From a virus: a stretch of 29,723 bases of DNA. The notes under the pieces were generated by a model. It was not told the origin of the DNA. It worked only from the letters and a program-made list of their open reading frames with translations, and did no database searches. The first letter of the stretch is position 1. Each line of letters starts with the position of its first letter. Made by a program: the position numbers and the translations under genes. Location: positions 1 to 29,723 of the IMG/VR virus record IMGVR_UViG_3300027137_000011. One strand, given 5' to 3'. Positions 6,380-16,200 of this stretch are shown here, piece by piece.

Positions 6380-6633
6380 TGGCCAAAACTCCAGCATGGC
6401 AGCGCAAGGAAGGTAAGAATCCTTCAGGTGGGCTCAACGCCAAGGGGCGCGCTGCATATAACCGAGACAACCCCGGCAAGCCCGGACTCAAGGCACCCCA
6501 GCCAGAGGGTGGTCCTCGTCGCGATAGCTTTTGCGCGAGGATGAAAGGCATGAAGAAGAAACTCACCTCAGCAAAAACCGCTAACGATCCTAACTCGCGG
6601 ATCAACAAATCCTTGCGGGCTTGGAATTGCTGA
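6379..6633 (+). CDS. Conserved basic micro-protein (TPAWQRKEGKNPSGGLN type; DUF6321-like)
   Basis: The product is 84 residues from ATG 6379 (TGATG overlap). A GTG codon directly before it is in frame but less likely. Motifs are TPAWQRKEGKNPSGGLNAKG, AAYNRDNPGKPGLKAP, RRDSFCARMKGM and a terminal NKSLRAWNC. I recall this as the DUF6321 type, present in phages and other viruses with no function established; the number should be checked. Conserved Trp, Gly-Gly and the C-terminal LRAW are visible. Its neighbours on both sides are other small basic genes. Confidence 0.75.
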   Translation: MAKTPAWQRKEGKNPSGGLNAKGRAAYNRDNPGKPGLKAPQPEGGPRRDSFCARMKGMKKKLTSAKTANDPNSRINKSLRAWNC

Positions 6634-6634
6634 G

Positions 6635-6817
6635 ATGGCTAAACGCGATCCGCTCACCTTTCCGAAGATGAGAACATCATTTGACACGATGTATCGGACG
6701 CTCAAGGAAAGCACCAAGAAACCATTTATTGGTGTCACACAGGGAGGCTCTAGCCGGAAGTCATCAGGAGCAAGACCTGCAGCGACTGACGGCCAGCGCC
6801 GCACTTCACGTAAATAG
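6635..6817 (+). CDS. Small basic hypothetical protein
   Basis: The product is 60 residues (MAKRDPLTFPKMRTSFDTMY, then KESTKKPFIGVTQ and a Ser/Arg-rich end GQRRTSRK). It is basic, without membrane segments or cysteines. I do not recognise a family. The ATG is one base beyond the upstream stop, and a TAGGAG formed by its own stop serves the next gene. It belongs to the same run of micro-genes by position, spacing and composition. Confidence 0.6.
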   Translation: MAKRDPLTFPKMRTSFDTMYRTLKESTKKPFIGVTQGGSSRKSSGARPAATDGQRRTSRK

Positions 6818-6823
6818 GAGAGT

Positions 6824-7003
6824 ATGATGGCCCGTAAACCTGCAGCGACAGAGACTGTCGTCGAGACCCCAAACGTGGTAATTCAAGAGCAGCCCGTTGA
6901 GGAAGCTCGTCCCGTATCCGCTCAAACACTTGCTGAGATGGAAGCTGGACGGGCGACACTGGCTGCCATCGCCGCCAGTTCTAAAGCGGAAACTGAAAAG
7001 TAA
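6824..7003 (+). CDS. Small Ala/Glu-rich protein (59 codons)
   Basis: Reading from ATG 6824 (or the adjacent ATG 6827) gives 59 (58) residues: a basic start MMARKPAATE, a Val/Glu/Pro-rich middle, and a helical end AQTLAEMEAGRATLAAIAAS finishing with KAETEK. The start is supported by TAGGAG at 6815-6820, four bases before the first ATG. It fills the otherwise empty space between the micro-genes and the 578-residue virion gene. Small phage proteins with a KPAA-type beginning and an AEMEAGR helix are familiar to me from similar positions, with unknown role. Unlike its neighbours, it is not strongly basic. Confidence 0.65.
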   Translation: MMARKPAATETVVETPNVVIQEQPVEEARPVSAQTLAEMEAGRATLAAIAASSKAETEK

Positions 7004-7018
7004 TCAAGGGTTTATGCC

Positions 7019-8755
7019 ATGGTTGCAATCAAGCTTAACGCATTTGGTGGAACCATACCGGCAATGGATGACCGTCTGTTGCCGGACAACATGGCCGCGA
7101 CTGCTTCGGATGCTTGGTTGTACTCTGGCGTCCTTGAAGGATTTCGTTCTGCCAAATTGGTCCATACATGCGTTTCGGCTAGTACGAAGCGCGTGTATCG
7201 CATCCCAAAAGACTTTGTCGATCAAGAACATATCATCGACAGCTACTGGCTTGAGTTCCCTTACAAGAACGTGGATGTAATCCACAGCCCTACCGCCAAC
7301 GATAGTTATGAGCGGTACTACTGGGCTGCAGGGGCCGGAGGCACATCGTACCCTCCAAGGTACAACACACTTGCCCGTATTGCTGCTGGTAGTTCTTCGT
7401 TCTTGCTGGGGGTTCCTGCGCCTACTGTAGCTCCGGGTGTCACACATACTGGCGGTTCTGGGTCTCCAGTTAGCCGGTCTTACGTTTATACTTGGGTGAC
7501 TGCGTATGGCGAAGAAGGACCACCTAGCCCTCCTACTGTCTACTCAGCAAACTCGTCGGTTACGTGGGACATTACGCTTACAGCGCCGACCACCGCAGAT
7601 ACGACTGATCGCAACCTCACTAAGGTTCGCATCTACCGCACCATCACATCGTCTGCTGGCGTAGCTACTTACTTTTTAGTCACTGAGCAGGACATTACGG
7701 ACACGACTTACGCCGACGCCAATGCTGACTCCGCCATCTCTGGCAATAACCAACTGCAAAGCACCACTTGGACCGCGCCTCCGGCAGACCTCAGGGGTAT
7801 GGTGTCGATGGCTAACGGTATGGTTATTGGATGGAGAGATAACGAAATCTGGTACGCGGAGCCGTACCGTCCCCATGCATGGCCAGCACTCTATACCCTG
7901 TCCACTGACTTCGAGATCGTTGGGATTGGCGTGATTGGGCAGACGGCGATTATCTGCACGGAGGCGGCGACTTACGCTGCAACTGGTATTACACCATCCA
8001 ACGTCACACTCTCCAAGATATCAACTAGAGACGCTTGTCTGTCTCGTGGGTCGATTGTCTCAACGCCTGACGGTGTGTTCTACGCCACGTCTCGCGGGCT
8101 GGCTCTTGCCACTGCCGGACAGGTTATTAATGCCACTGACAAATTGTTTACCAAAGATAACTGGCTAACTCTTTTAAGTGTTCCCAACCTTCGCTCCGCC
8201 CGTCTTGGTTCGGCGTATTATACCTTTGGATCAGTGACTGAGGGCGTGTTTCAGACGGATGCGTTTGAGCCTACGGCGTTCCAGCAAACAAACTTAACCG
8301 GATCATATACAGGCGGCATGATAGATGCTTCCGATAACAGAATTGGCTTTATGCCACTGACTTCTGATGACGCCACCATGAACCTGTACAACGATCCGTG
8401 GACAAATGAGGTTCTCATCCTTCGTGATGGCGCTGTTTATTGGATGGATGTTGCTGGGACTGAGCCACGGCAAGAGTATGTGTGGCGCTCAAAACGGTTC
8501 CAGCCCACAAACAAAAAGAATCTCGAAGCCATGAAGGTGTACTTCGATAACCCAGAAGGGCTGACAAGCCTTGGGAATATCAAGATATATGCCGATGGCC
8601 GTCTCGCTGCGACGAAGACACTGCTATCGTCCGGGCAGTTGATACGCCTACCGTCAGGGTTCAAAGCAGACTTCTGGCAGATTGAGATTACCACACGGGT
8701 AACCATTAGCTCCGTGCAGATGGCTTCATCTGTGAAGGAGCTTGCCAGTGTCTAG
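7019..8755 (+). CDS. Virion structural protein (tail/hub-type, with FN3-like domain)
   Basis: The product is 578 residues. It opens with KLNAFGGTIPAMDDRLLPDN, a pattern I recall from structural proteins of many short-tailed aquatic phages. Around residues 145-240 there is a fibronectin-III-like or Ig-like beta domain (YVYTWVTAYGEEGPPSPP, then VRIYRT). Residues ~255-400 contain repeated blade-like strands (MVIGWRDNEIWYAEPYRPHA, GQTAIICTEAATY, TPDGVFYATSRGLALA) that resemble a beta-propeller. No catalytic motif is visible. It may be a tail-hub or stabilising protein comparable in role to P22 gp10, but that link is a guess. CAAGGG at 7005-7010 supports the start. The next gene starts within its last codons. 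Confidence 0.75.
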   Translation: MVAIKLNAFGGTIPAMDDRLLPDNMAATASDAWLYSGVLEGFRSAKLVHTCVSASTKRVYRIPKDFVDQEHIIDSYWLEFPYKNVDVIHSPTANDSYERYYWAAGAGGTSYPPRYNTLARIAAGSSSFLLGVPAPTVAPGVTHTGGSGSPVSRSYVYTWVTAYGEEGPPSPPTVYSANSSVTWDITLTAPTTADTTDRNLTKVRIYRTITSSAGVATYFLVTEQDITDTTYADANADSAISGNNQLQSTTWTAPPADLRGMVSMANGMVIGWRDNEIWYAEPYRPHAWPALYTLSTDFEIVGIGVIGQTAIICTEAATYAATGITPSNVTLSKISTRDACLSRGSIVSTPDGVFYATSRGLALATAGQVINATDKLFTKDNWLTLLSVPNLRSARLGSAYYTFGSVTEGVFQTDAFEPTAFQQTNLTGSYTGGMIDASDNRIGFMPLTSDDATMNLYNDPWTNEVLILRDGAVYWMDVAGTEPRQEYVWRSKRFQPTNKKNLEAMKVYFDNPEGLTSLGNIKIYADGRLAATKTLLSSGQLIRLPSGFKADFWQIEITTRVTISSVQMASSVKELASV

Positions 8756-8996
8756 GATATTTCCATCTATCCCGGACCCAGCAGCCAACGTGCAGAGTTT
8801 GTACGACGCCGTTCGCATCATGAAGTACTCCCTTGAACTATTGACGGGTCAGTCCGGTGAGATAGCCGCAGCGCGCGTTTTTGTGCGGGCTACTGTCCCA
8901 GCCCCTCAGGCGTCCGGTGACCTGTGGATTGACACGTCTCGCAATAACAAATTACTAATGTGGGACGGGGTGGACTGGCGGACGGTGACGGTCTGA
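8748..8996 (+). CDS. Short conserved structural-region protein
   Basis: The product is 82 residues from GTG 8748, chosen because GAAGGAG at 8734-8740 lies seven bases upstream; a TTG at 8742 would be too close. It starts MSRIFPSIPDPAANVQSLYD, with a helix (AVRIMKYSLELLTGQ) and a C-terminal beta part (GDLWIDTSRNNKLLMWDGVD). The PSIPDP...LLTGQ pattern is one I recall in small proteins next to virion genes of many phages. The end resembles the small Trp-containing strands used to attach or cap fibres. It overlaps the upstream gene by eight bases and the downstream gene by one. Function is unknown. Confidence 0.75.
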   Translation: MSRIFPSIPDPAANVQSLYDAVRIMKYSLELLTGQSGEIAAARVFVRATVPAPQASGDLWIDTSRNNKLLMWDGVDWRTVTV

Positions 8997-9427
8997 TGAT
9001 AGTTTTCAACAACGCTGTTTATGGCGACAGGATTGCCAAGGCGGCGGGGACTACGTTCAATCAGCGTGGCGACGTGTGTATTGCGCGTGAAGAGCGTGGT
9101 GAGTTATGGGGTGGAGCGATCTACACCGGCTACACTGGGTCAAGCGTTGGCGTCCATATGGCGGGTTTTCGGCCAGATTGGATAAACCAAGACCTGCTTT
9201 GGGTGTGCTTTCACTATCCGTTTGTGCAGCTTGGATGTTCTAAACTACTCGGTCAGGTGCCGTCTTCAAATCTGAAAGCCCTTGAGTTTGACCTAAAAAT
9301 GGGGTTTATAGAAGAGACGCGCGTTAAAGACGTCTTCCCAGACGGCGACTTGGTCGTAATGTCCATGAAGAAGGAAACTTGCCGGTGGCTTAAACTCAAG
9401 CCTCGCAGTTTGAAGGAGCCAGTATAA
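8996..9427 (+). CDS. GNAT-like N-acetyltransferase domain protein
   Basis: The product is 143 residues from ATG 8996 (TGATG overlap); a longer upstream frame only overlaps the previous gene. The pattern follows the GNAT fold: an N-terminal helix, central strands GELWGGAIYTGY and VGVHMAGF, a helix near LLWVCFHYPFVQLG where the acetyl-CoA loop is expected, then PSSNLKALEF and KMGFIEETRVKDVFPDGDLVVMSM, the usual C-terminal strands. The Q/R-x-x-G-x-G/A loop is not canonical here (QLGCSK). Proteins of this kind occur as single genes among phage virion genes. The substrate is unknown: modification of a virion or host protein is possible, and loss of catalysis cannot be excluded. Confidence 0.78.
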   Translation: MIVFNNAVYGDRIAKAAGTTFNQRGDVCIAREERGELWGGAIYTGYTGSSVGVHMAGFRPDWINQDLLWVCFHYPFVQLGCSKLLGQVPSSNLKALEFDLKMGFIEETRVKDVFPDGDLVVMSMKKETCRWLKLKPRSLKEPV

Positions 9428-10524
9428 TGGGTGGCAAAAGTTCTCCTCCGCCTCCTCCCGATTACACTCCTATCGCCAACGCCTCGAAGGAGGCGGCTGA
9501 GATTTCGGCGCAAGTTGCTCGCGAACAACTTGCTTGGGCCAAAGAGCAATATGCCAGCGACAAAGGGATTACCGACCGGGTAGTTAATAAGTTTCTGGAA
9601 ACGCAGGATATTAACGCGGCGACCGCTGCGGCTGACCGTGCACGTTACGAGAAGATTTACCAGCCACTCGAAGATCAGCTCGCCAAGGAGGCTGAGTCCT
9701 ACGCATCTCCCGAGCGCCAAGCGCTTGAGGAGGGTCGCGCGCAGGCTGCGGTGGCTCAGCAGTTTGAGCAGGCTCGTGACTCCTCCATGCGTCAGCTTGA
9801 GAGTTTTGGCGTTGACCCGACGAGCACCAGAGCTGCTGCGCTTGATATCGGGCTTCGCGCCCAGCAGGGAGCTGCGCAGGCCGCTGCTGGTAATCAGGCG
9901 CGTCTTGCCACTGAGGCCACAGGTCGCGCTCTTCGTTCAGAGGCTATCAACGTAGGTCGTGGATACCCCGGCCAGATCGCTGGTCAGTATGGCACGGCTA
10001 TTCAGGGTGGCGCAGGAGCAGCTAATACTGCGCTTGCTCAGACTGCCTCTGGCGCGCAGACTATGGGCACTGGCGCTCAATACATGGGCCTCCAAAACCA
10101 GTCACTTGGGACTTGGTCCGGTGCGCTGAACGCTGGGTATCAAAATCAGTTGGCGGCGTATAACGCAGCCAATCAGGACAGTGGGTGGGGCACAGCGCTT
10201 GGTCTTGTTGGTAGCGCAGTTCTTAAGAAATGGGCTAATGGTGGCCCAGTGGATAATGGCATGACCACTGGTGGTGGCGTGCCCGACGATGCGTCTCCCA
10301 CTGGCGGCGGTGCCATTGACGATGTGCCTGCTCGCCTAACCGCTGGCGAGTTCGTCGTGCCTAAGGACGTGGCGTCTTGGAAGGGCGAGGAGTATTTTCA
10401 AAAGCTCATCGACCAGTCCCGCAAGGCCAAAGAAGGGGCGTCCGCAAAACCTGCGGTTGGATATGCTCCCGCTGAGAACCCTACATTTGTCTCGCGCCCC
10501 TCTGGCGCTCTACCGCTGAGGTAA
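9427..10524 (+). CDS. Putative internal virion / DNA-ejection protein A
   Basis: The product is 365 residues. It starts with a proline-rich motif (GGKSSPPPPPDYTP), followed by a long Ala/Gln/Glu-rich helical region (residues ~15-190), a Gly/Ala/Gln-rich low-complexity stretch, one mildly hydrophobic segment near residues 255-268, and a C-terminal motif DDVPARLTAGEFVVPKDVA followed by GEEYFQKLIDQ. I recall this C-terminal motif from phage proteins encoded just before large internal virion proteins. No enzyme motif is seen. GAAGGAG at 9412-9418 supports the ATG, which overlaps the acetyltransferase stop (TAATG). Gene order (365, 910, 2582 residues) resembles the three ejection proteins of T7-like phages, though I see no sequence similarity. 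Confidence 0.65.
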   Translation: MGGKSSPPPPPDYTPIANASKEAAEISAQVAREQLAWAKEQYASDKGITDRVVNKFLETQDINAATAAADRARYEKIYQPLEDQLAKEAESYASPERQALEEGRAQAAVAQQFEQARDSSMRQLESFGVDPTSTRAAALDIGLRAQQGAAQAAAGNQARLATEATGRALRSEAINVGRGYPGQIAGQYGTAIQGGAGAANTALAQTASGAQTMGTGAQYMGLQNQSLGTWSGALNAGYQNQLAAYNAANQDSGWGTALGLVGSAVLKKWANGGPVDNGMTTGGGVPDDASPTGGGAIDDVPARLTAGEFVVPKDVASWKGEEYFQKLIDQSRKAKEGASAKPAVGYAPAENPTFVSRPSGALPLR

Positions 10525-10527
10525 ACT

Positions 10528-13260
10528 ATGGCTTACGCTCCTCGTCGCCGTGGCGCTGGTAAGGAAGTGCAGGCATTTGCTACCGCTTTCATGCAGGGCA
10601 TGAAACTGTTCTCTGACGATGATCGTCGCAGCGGACGTTCTCGTGATCCGTACTCTGATGAAAATCTTGAAAAAGTTGACGAGCGACTTGGCAGTACAAG
10701 TGCGCTTGGTAAGCTTTTCGGGATGGGTAAGGATGAACTGACCGGCATTGATCGCGGAATTGCGGCCAGCGGTGCTAGACGCGATATCGCAATAGCGCGC
10801 GGTGACGCCCCGAGAATTAAGCAATATACTGAAGAGGGTATCTACCTTCGCAGGTTGCGGGGCGATGATGGCGGCGGTTCCAAACCCGCTGGCGCTTCCA
10901 AACCCGCTGGCGCTATCCCGTCTGTTGGGGCTAAAGATGCTGGCGAAAAGCCACAGCCTCCAGCACGGCCATCCGGACTTGGAGAACCTCCCCCTTCCAA
11001 TGAACAATCTGACGCGGCGCTTAGGCAGGGTGAAGCTACTTCAGGAGCTATTCGGGATTTGCAGCGCAATAATCCTGAACTTTTCCAGAGGCAATCATAC
11101 GATCCTAACTCGGCTGACCGTCAGGAAGCTGCGAAACCAGAATTTACTGAAGCGGTCCTTAGGGACAACGAAAGTATTTTTGATAGGGAAAAAGCAGACG
11201 ACGAAGTGTTTGACGTTGCGCGTGGCGGGCTAATCCCGGCACTGCACGCGGCTCGTGGTATGTCTGTTCCATCCCGCACTGGGGACACTTACCAGTATGG
11301 GTATGTCGAAGACCCGAATGATGCTGGGTTTGGGGAGACTACTATTCCTGAGTCTGCTCCCAGCGCACCTACCGATGGTCCGGCTGTAGAGACGGATGAG
11401 AACGTAGCAAATCTGGGGTTGTCCAGAGACCCAGAAGAGTTAGCTGCCGCCGCCGTCCCCGCTGTCAAAGCCGGGTTAAACCGTATCCAAGCCGAGTTGA
11501 CACCTTCTGGGGCAATCCCCGCGCAAGACCCTGCGTATCAAGAGAAGCTTCAGAAATTTGCTCGTGGGCAGGGACGCATGAGCGACGAAGAAATTCGTCA
11601 GCTAGATGCTATGATTGACCCAGACGGGGAACTTCCAGATGCCTCGAAGTCCGCCGCGCGCCTTGCGGCGATCTATAAGTTCTACGAAGACCGTGGTGAC
11701 CCGGAGACGGCCAGCACCGCTGCCGCCCGCGTCATACTGTACAACAAGTTTGCTGCTCAGACCCGTGGGGCGATGGCTCTTCAGGCATTCAATGATGGCG
11801 ACCTTGAGAGTGGCGTGCGGCTCCTTGCCGATGCGCAGAACAAGGATAATCCAGACGGTAAAACGGTTCGCGGCTCTGTAAATCCTGATGGGACAATCAA
11901 CTTTGAACTTGGTTGGGACAAGCTTACAGGCTTTGAGAAGACCGGAGGTGGCCGCGCCACCAAACAAGATGCGATTCAACTAGCTCAGGCAGCAGCTTCT
12001 GGAACATTGTCGCTTAGCGAGCTTGTAGGGATGCAGCGAGCTGGGGAAGGGAGAACAAAAGGTGCTACCCCTACCGCAGCAGCGACAAATCGAGCTGCTG
12101 CTGCGGCGTCTGTGGAAAAGTTTAACGCTGCTCTTGGCGAGGTTACTACCGCTGCAAAAGCCATAGCCGCCGCGCGTGCAAGTAATGACCCGGACGCAAT
12201 TAAAGCTGCAGATGACGCGCTCACCGCTGCACGCACAAAAGCTATGTCTGGTGCACCTTCAGACAACGTGCGGGCACAGCGAGAAAGAGCGGTTCGTGCG
12301 GCAATTGCACAAGCCATATCGTCTGGCGTACCCACTACAACCTCTCGCGCCCCAACATCAGTTGCCGAGCGGCAAGCTGCCGCCATTGAAGATGAAAAAG
12401 CCGCGATCCTCAAAGAGCAAGCGGCGCTTGAGTACTACAATAGGGCGGGTCGTGGAGTAAATGCGTTCGACATTTACGAGCAGGAACCCGGACCCATTGA
12501 GGCTGTGCGGACAAAGCTACAATCTCGTCTCGCGGATGTTGGGTATAGAGGGGCTAAAGATGCACCTGAAAGCGAGCAACTAGCGGAAGATCGCGCTAAG
12601 CGTTTTATGATGGCGCTTGAAGGTGGAACTGATGATAAAGGTAAAACTGTCGCTGGGTTACTAAATGAAGTACCCGTTGATGCTCGTGGGCAGAAAGACC
12701 CGACTAAAGCTCGACCTAAACTAACCTCTGAGCAACGAGATGCTTATACAGATATCTTTGCCCGCTTAGCCACAAAAAACGATGGAGTAACGCCACGTAC
12801 ATTAGCTTCGGTTGTGTATGACATAACCAATCCTGCAGCCGATGAAGCTGGTGGGCGGGAACGACGCATTGGCGTCGATCCAAAAACTGGCAGGGTGTCG
12901 TTTGGCGGTAAGGTATTTTACGCGGACCAACAGTCTATTGTTGAAATGATGCAGATGCGAGGTAAAGCGTTAAAAAGTATGCGCGCTCAAGAAGGACTCT
13001 CGGTAGCTAAGACTCGTGATAAAGAACTCGCAGATCAGCGCGCCATTGCCGCAGCAAATGCTAACCAACCAGCTATTGGCGGTGAATTGCGTTACCAAGC
13101 ATCTGAACAAATTACAAATTTGGATAAGCAAATCTCTAGTCTGCGAGAAGGTTTAAAGAACCCAAATATGCCACCTCGTATACGCGCCGACCAACAAAAT
13201 CAGATTGAAACTCTGATGCGGCAGAGAGATACTCTTAGCAATCGCCTGAGAAATAACTAA
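10528..13260 (+). CDS. Putative internal virion protein B (910 aa)
   Basis: The product is 910 residues and mostly hydrophilic. The N-terminal 100 residues are basic and helical (MAYAPRRRGAGKEVQAFATA). Residues ~115-230 are low in complexity and contain a perfect 18-base tandem duplication (SKPAGA twice). A small motif ARGGLIPALHAARG lies near 231-244. From ~330 onward the sequence is alpha-helical and Ala-rich. The last ~60 residues form a coiled coil (ITNLDKQISSLREGL, then QIETLMRQRDTLSNRL). No catalytic motif was found. Position between another ejection-like protein and the giant protein, together with size, suggests a virion component injected with or ahead of the DNA. GAGG at 10518-10521 serves the ATG. 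Confidence 0.6.
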   Translation: MAYAPRRRGAGKEVQAFATAFMQGMKLFSDDDRRSGRSRDPYSDENLEKVDERLGSTSALGKLFGMGKDELTGIDRGIAASGARRDIAIARGDAPRIKQYTEEGIYLRRLRGDDGGGSKPAGASKPAGAIPSVGAKDAGEKPQPPARPSGLGEPPPSNEQSDAALRQGEATSGAIRDLQRNNPELFQRQSYDPNSADRQEAAKPEFTEAVLRDNESIFDREKADDEVFDVARGGLIPALHAARGMSVPSRTGDTYQYGYVEDPNDAGFGETTIPESAPSAPTDGPAVETDENVANLGLSRDPEELAAAAVPAVKAGLNRIQAELTPSGAIPAQDPAYQEKLQKFARGQGRMSDEEIRQLDAMIDPDGELPDASKSAARLAAIYKFYEDRGDPETASTAAARVILYNKFAAQTRGAMALQAFNDGDLESGVRLLADAQNKDNPDGKTVRGSVNPDGTINFELGWDKLTGFEKTGGGRATKQDAIQLAQAAASGTLSLSELVGMQRAGEGRTKGATPTAAATNRAAAAASVEKFNAALGEVTTAAKAIAAARASNDPDAIKAADDALTAARTKAMSGAPSDNVRAQRERAVRAAIAQAISSGVPTTTSRAPTSVAERQAAAIEDEKAAILKEQAALEYYNRAGRGVNAFDIYEQEPGPIEAVRTKLQSRLADVGYRGAKDAPESEQLAEDRAKRFMMALEGGTDDKGKTVAGLLNEVPVDARGQKDPTKARPKLTSEQRDAYTDIFARLATKNDGVTPRTLASVVYDITNPAADEAGGRERRIGVDPKTGRVSFGGKVFYADQQSIVEMMQMRGKALKSMRAQEGLSVAKTRDKELADQRAIAAANANQPAIGGELRYQASEQITNLDKQISSLREGLKNPNMPPRIRADQQNQIETLMRQRDTLSNRLRNN
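10879..10914 (+). repeat. Perfect 18-bp tandem duplication
   Basis: Two identical copies of an 18-base unit (TCCAAACCCGCTGGCGCT), at 10879-10896 and 10897-10914, keep the reading frame and encode the hexapeptide SKPAGA twice. They lie in the disordered part of the 910-residue protein. Identity at all three codon positions indicates a recent slippage or duplication event. Confidence 0.9.
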
Positions 13261-13280
13261 CTTACGTCTGGTAGGGTAAA

Positions 13281-16200
13281 ATGGCCGAAGACAACACTCG
13301 CTATATCCCTCAAGAGCGGCTTCTAACCCAGCGTGAAGGGGATTACGGAGAACTCACACCAGAAGATTACGAAACTTCATGGTCTGATTACCGTCGTGCT
13401 CTTGTATCTGGTGGGGCTGGGGTCGTCTCTGGCCTTGCTGGCGGTGCAGAGTATCTGACTGGTGGAGCCCTTGGCGGCGATACTCGCCGTTACTTTGGTG
13501 AGATTTCAGACGATCAGATCAAGGCGATGAGTCCTGTTGGTCGTCGCGCTATTCAGGCTGAGTTTCTTCCTGAAGAAGGTGAAGCGAGCGTATTTGACAA
13601 CTTCGCATCATCGCTTGGCCTGAAGACAGTCTCAGCCTTGCCATCTCTGGTGTCTTCAATCGTCCCAGCCGGACTTGCCGTAAGAGCCCTTCAGGGTGCA
13701 AGTCTTGGTACGCGCGCCCTCGCCGGAGCAGTCACCGCTCGTGGCACTGCGGGGTTGATGGCTGGCGGCGACGTAGCTGGACAAATTTATTCAGCAGTTG
13801 AAAAGATTGAAGATAAAGACCTTCAAGAAAAATCTGACGTTTATGCCGGTTATCGGTCGATGATGTCAGAAGCAGATGCTCGTCGCCTCTACAACCAAGA
13901 TGTAGCTAAAGCTGCTCCTGCTATTGCAGCTCTAATCTCTTCTGCCTTGGGCGGAGCTGAGAGCCAAGCCATATCTCGTTATGCTGGCAAGACAGCAGCG
14001 GCTGGTTTCTTCCGTGGTGTTGGCCGTGGCGCTGGAGCCGAAGCTACGCAAGAAGCTGCTGAGAGCGGGGTTGGCGAACTGCTAGCGCAACTTGCTCTGA
14101 CCGATCAGAACCTCGCTCAGATGAACTGGCAGAAGATACTGTCGAAGGGCCTTGAAGGCGCTACGATTGGCGGTATCATGGGCGGCGGTGTCGGGGGTAT
14201 CTCCGGCATTGGTGGCCGTCCAGATGCGGGCACTTTAACGGCTACGAGCGACCCAGAAGCTATCAAGAAACTTACGGAGGCCGAGCAGGCTCCTGAGACT
14301 GAGTCCCAAGGAGTTGTTCCGCCGAAGGGGTATGGCACTGGAACTGCCCCTGCCCCCGCTGAAGACCCGACCGCTGGCAATCCACAGTCTGCGCCCAGTG
14401 GGTCTGAGAGGCAGTACCCCAAAGGTAAGAGCCCGTCGTTTACCATCGACACGGTTCGCAGTCGTCTCGAAGCTCAGGGAATTGAGTTCCCTGAGAACCG
14501 CCTCTCCGAGATCAACGACCGCATTGCCAAAATTCGCAGGATGAAGAAAGGCGAGCGCGGTTCCCAGTTTGCCGCGTTGTTGGACGATCTATATGCGATT
14601 GGTGGTGCTGAGGGAGAAGTAGCTCCCGGCGTGTCGATCAGCGCTGGGCCAGATGCTGCGCAGGTTGCTGCGATGAATGCAGCCACCCCTGTGCAGAAGG
14701 TGCAGGGACAAAGCGCCGCAGAAGACCTTACTAAGGTCGGAGACGCTGGAAAGGCGATTGCCGACAATCTCTACTCGATGTTGTGGGAAAAAGTTCAAGT
14801 CGGTGATGTTAACGAAAACCGGCGACCGTCTGCTCTTTTACAGGCTGCTAAAGTAGTACGAGATGCTGGGGGACTTACCACTCAAGAACAATTTCGTGCT
14901 TTTGGTACGGAATATGCTAATATCAATACTAAGGGTAAAGAGTTTCAAGCATCTATGCGAGACCTTGTTTCTCGGTATTTACCTTCTCAGACTTCAGCCA
15001 CACCTGTGCAGAAGGTGCAGGCTGCCCCGTCTGTGATGGCTCCTCCCACTCCCCCGCCAGTTGCTGATGCGCTTGGAAATTTGACAACTCCTCGTGCTCC
15101 TGCTCCGCCGCCTGTCCCCGCTCCCGCTCGTGGTCCAAAAGTACCCACTCCGGTCGCCACTGCGGTTGGGCGTCGTCCCGCTCAGGCTCCCGTCGATACT
15201 GGGACAAACCTTCAGCAACCCTCCGCTGATCTTCTTGCGGAACAGGAAGAGCTTATCAGTGGCCAACGCGCCGTACAGATGTTCCCTACGAACACTGCAC
15301 CGCTTGATCTTCCCGAGGGCATGAAGAAAACAAAAACTCGGCGTGGCATTTTTCACTATAACCCGAACGCTACTCTCCCCGATGGCCGTAAGGTAACTGA
15401 AGGATTGATCCAACAGCTATCAGCTAAGGGCCGTGAGAACGAGCTGCTTGGTCTTGGTGACCGTAGCAAACAGGAAGTCGCGGCAGCAGCTCCGAGTGAG
15501 GGCGGCGTCACAGTCGTTAGCGAAATGACCCCCGAAGGTGCTCGCGCCAGAAGCGCAGCCACCACCGTTGCCGACGCTGAGCGTCAGGCGCAGGCTATGC
15601 GTGAGACTGCCGCGCCTGAGAACAATGTTGTTATCGAACCGTCAGAACAGGCGCTCGCTTCTCGTGTAACTCCTCCGGGTCCACGCGTCCTCGAAGATGT
15701 GAGCGAGGCTGGTCAGGCTGCAAGGGCTGCACAGGCGGAAGCCGATGCTGCCGCCGCCGCTCGCGTAGCGGAAGAGAAGAAGGCAATACTGGAGAAAGCT
15801 AAGGCGGACGAAAAAGCTGAAGCCGTCAAGGGCAAGGTCGGTAGAGAAGGAAGTCTTCGTAAACTATCCGACGACCAGCGCGAAGTAATGAAAGAGGTAG
15901 AAGCTGTAGCGTCAGACGCTTTCAGAAAGTTTTCTCCGACACCAATAGAAGATACGTTTTTTGTCGATGAAGACGCGAGTAAGTTAAGCGATCAAGACGT
16001 AGACAAAGCAAAAGCATCTATGGTTGCCCGCCTGAAGGCAATGGTGAAGGCGTATGATGATGGCATCCGTGGTCTCAAAGAGACCTACAAAGGCGTAAAA
16101 TCTGCTGAGGTAATCAAACTACTCAACCCTGCGGAGCGCGGAAGTAAACAGGCTGACGAAATTGTTTTCATCCTGCGCGCTAGGCACTTTGTCAGTAAAC

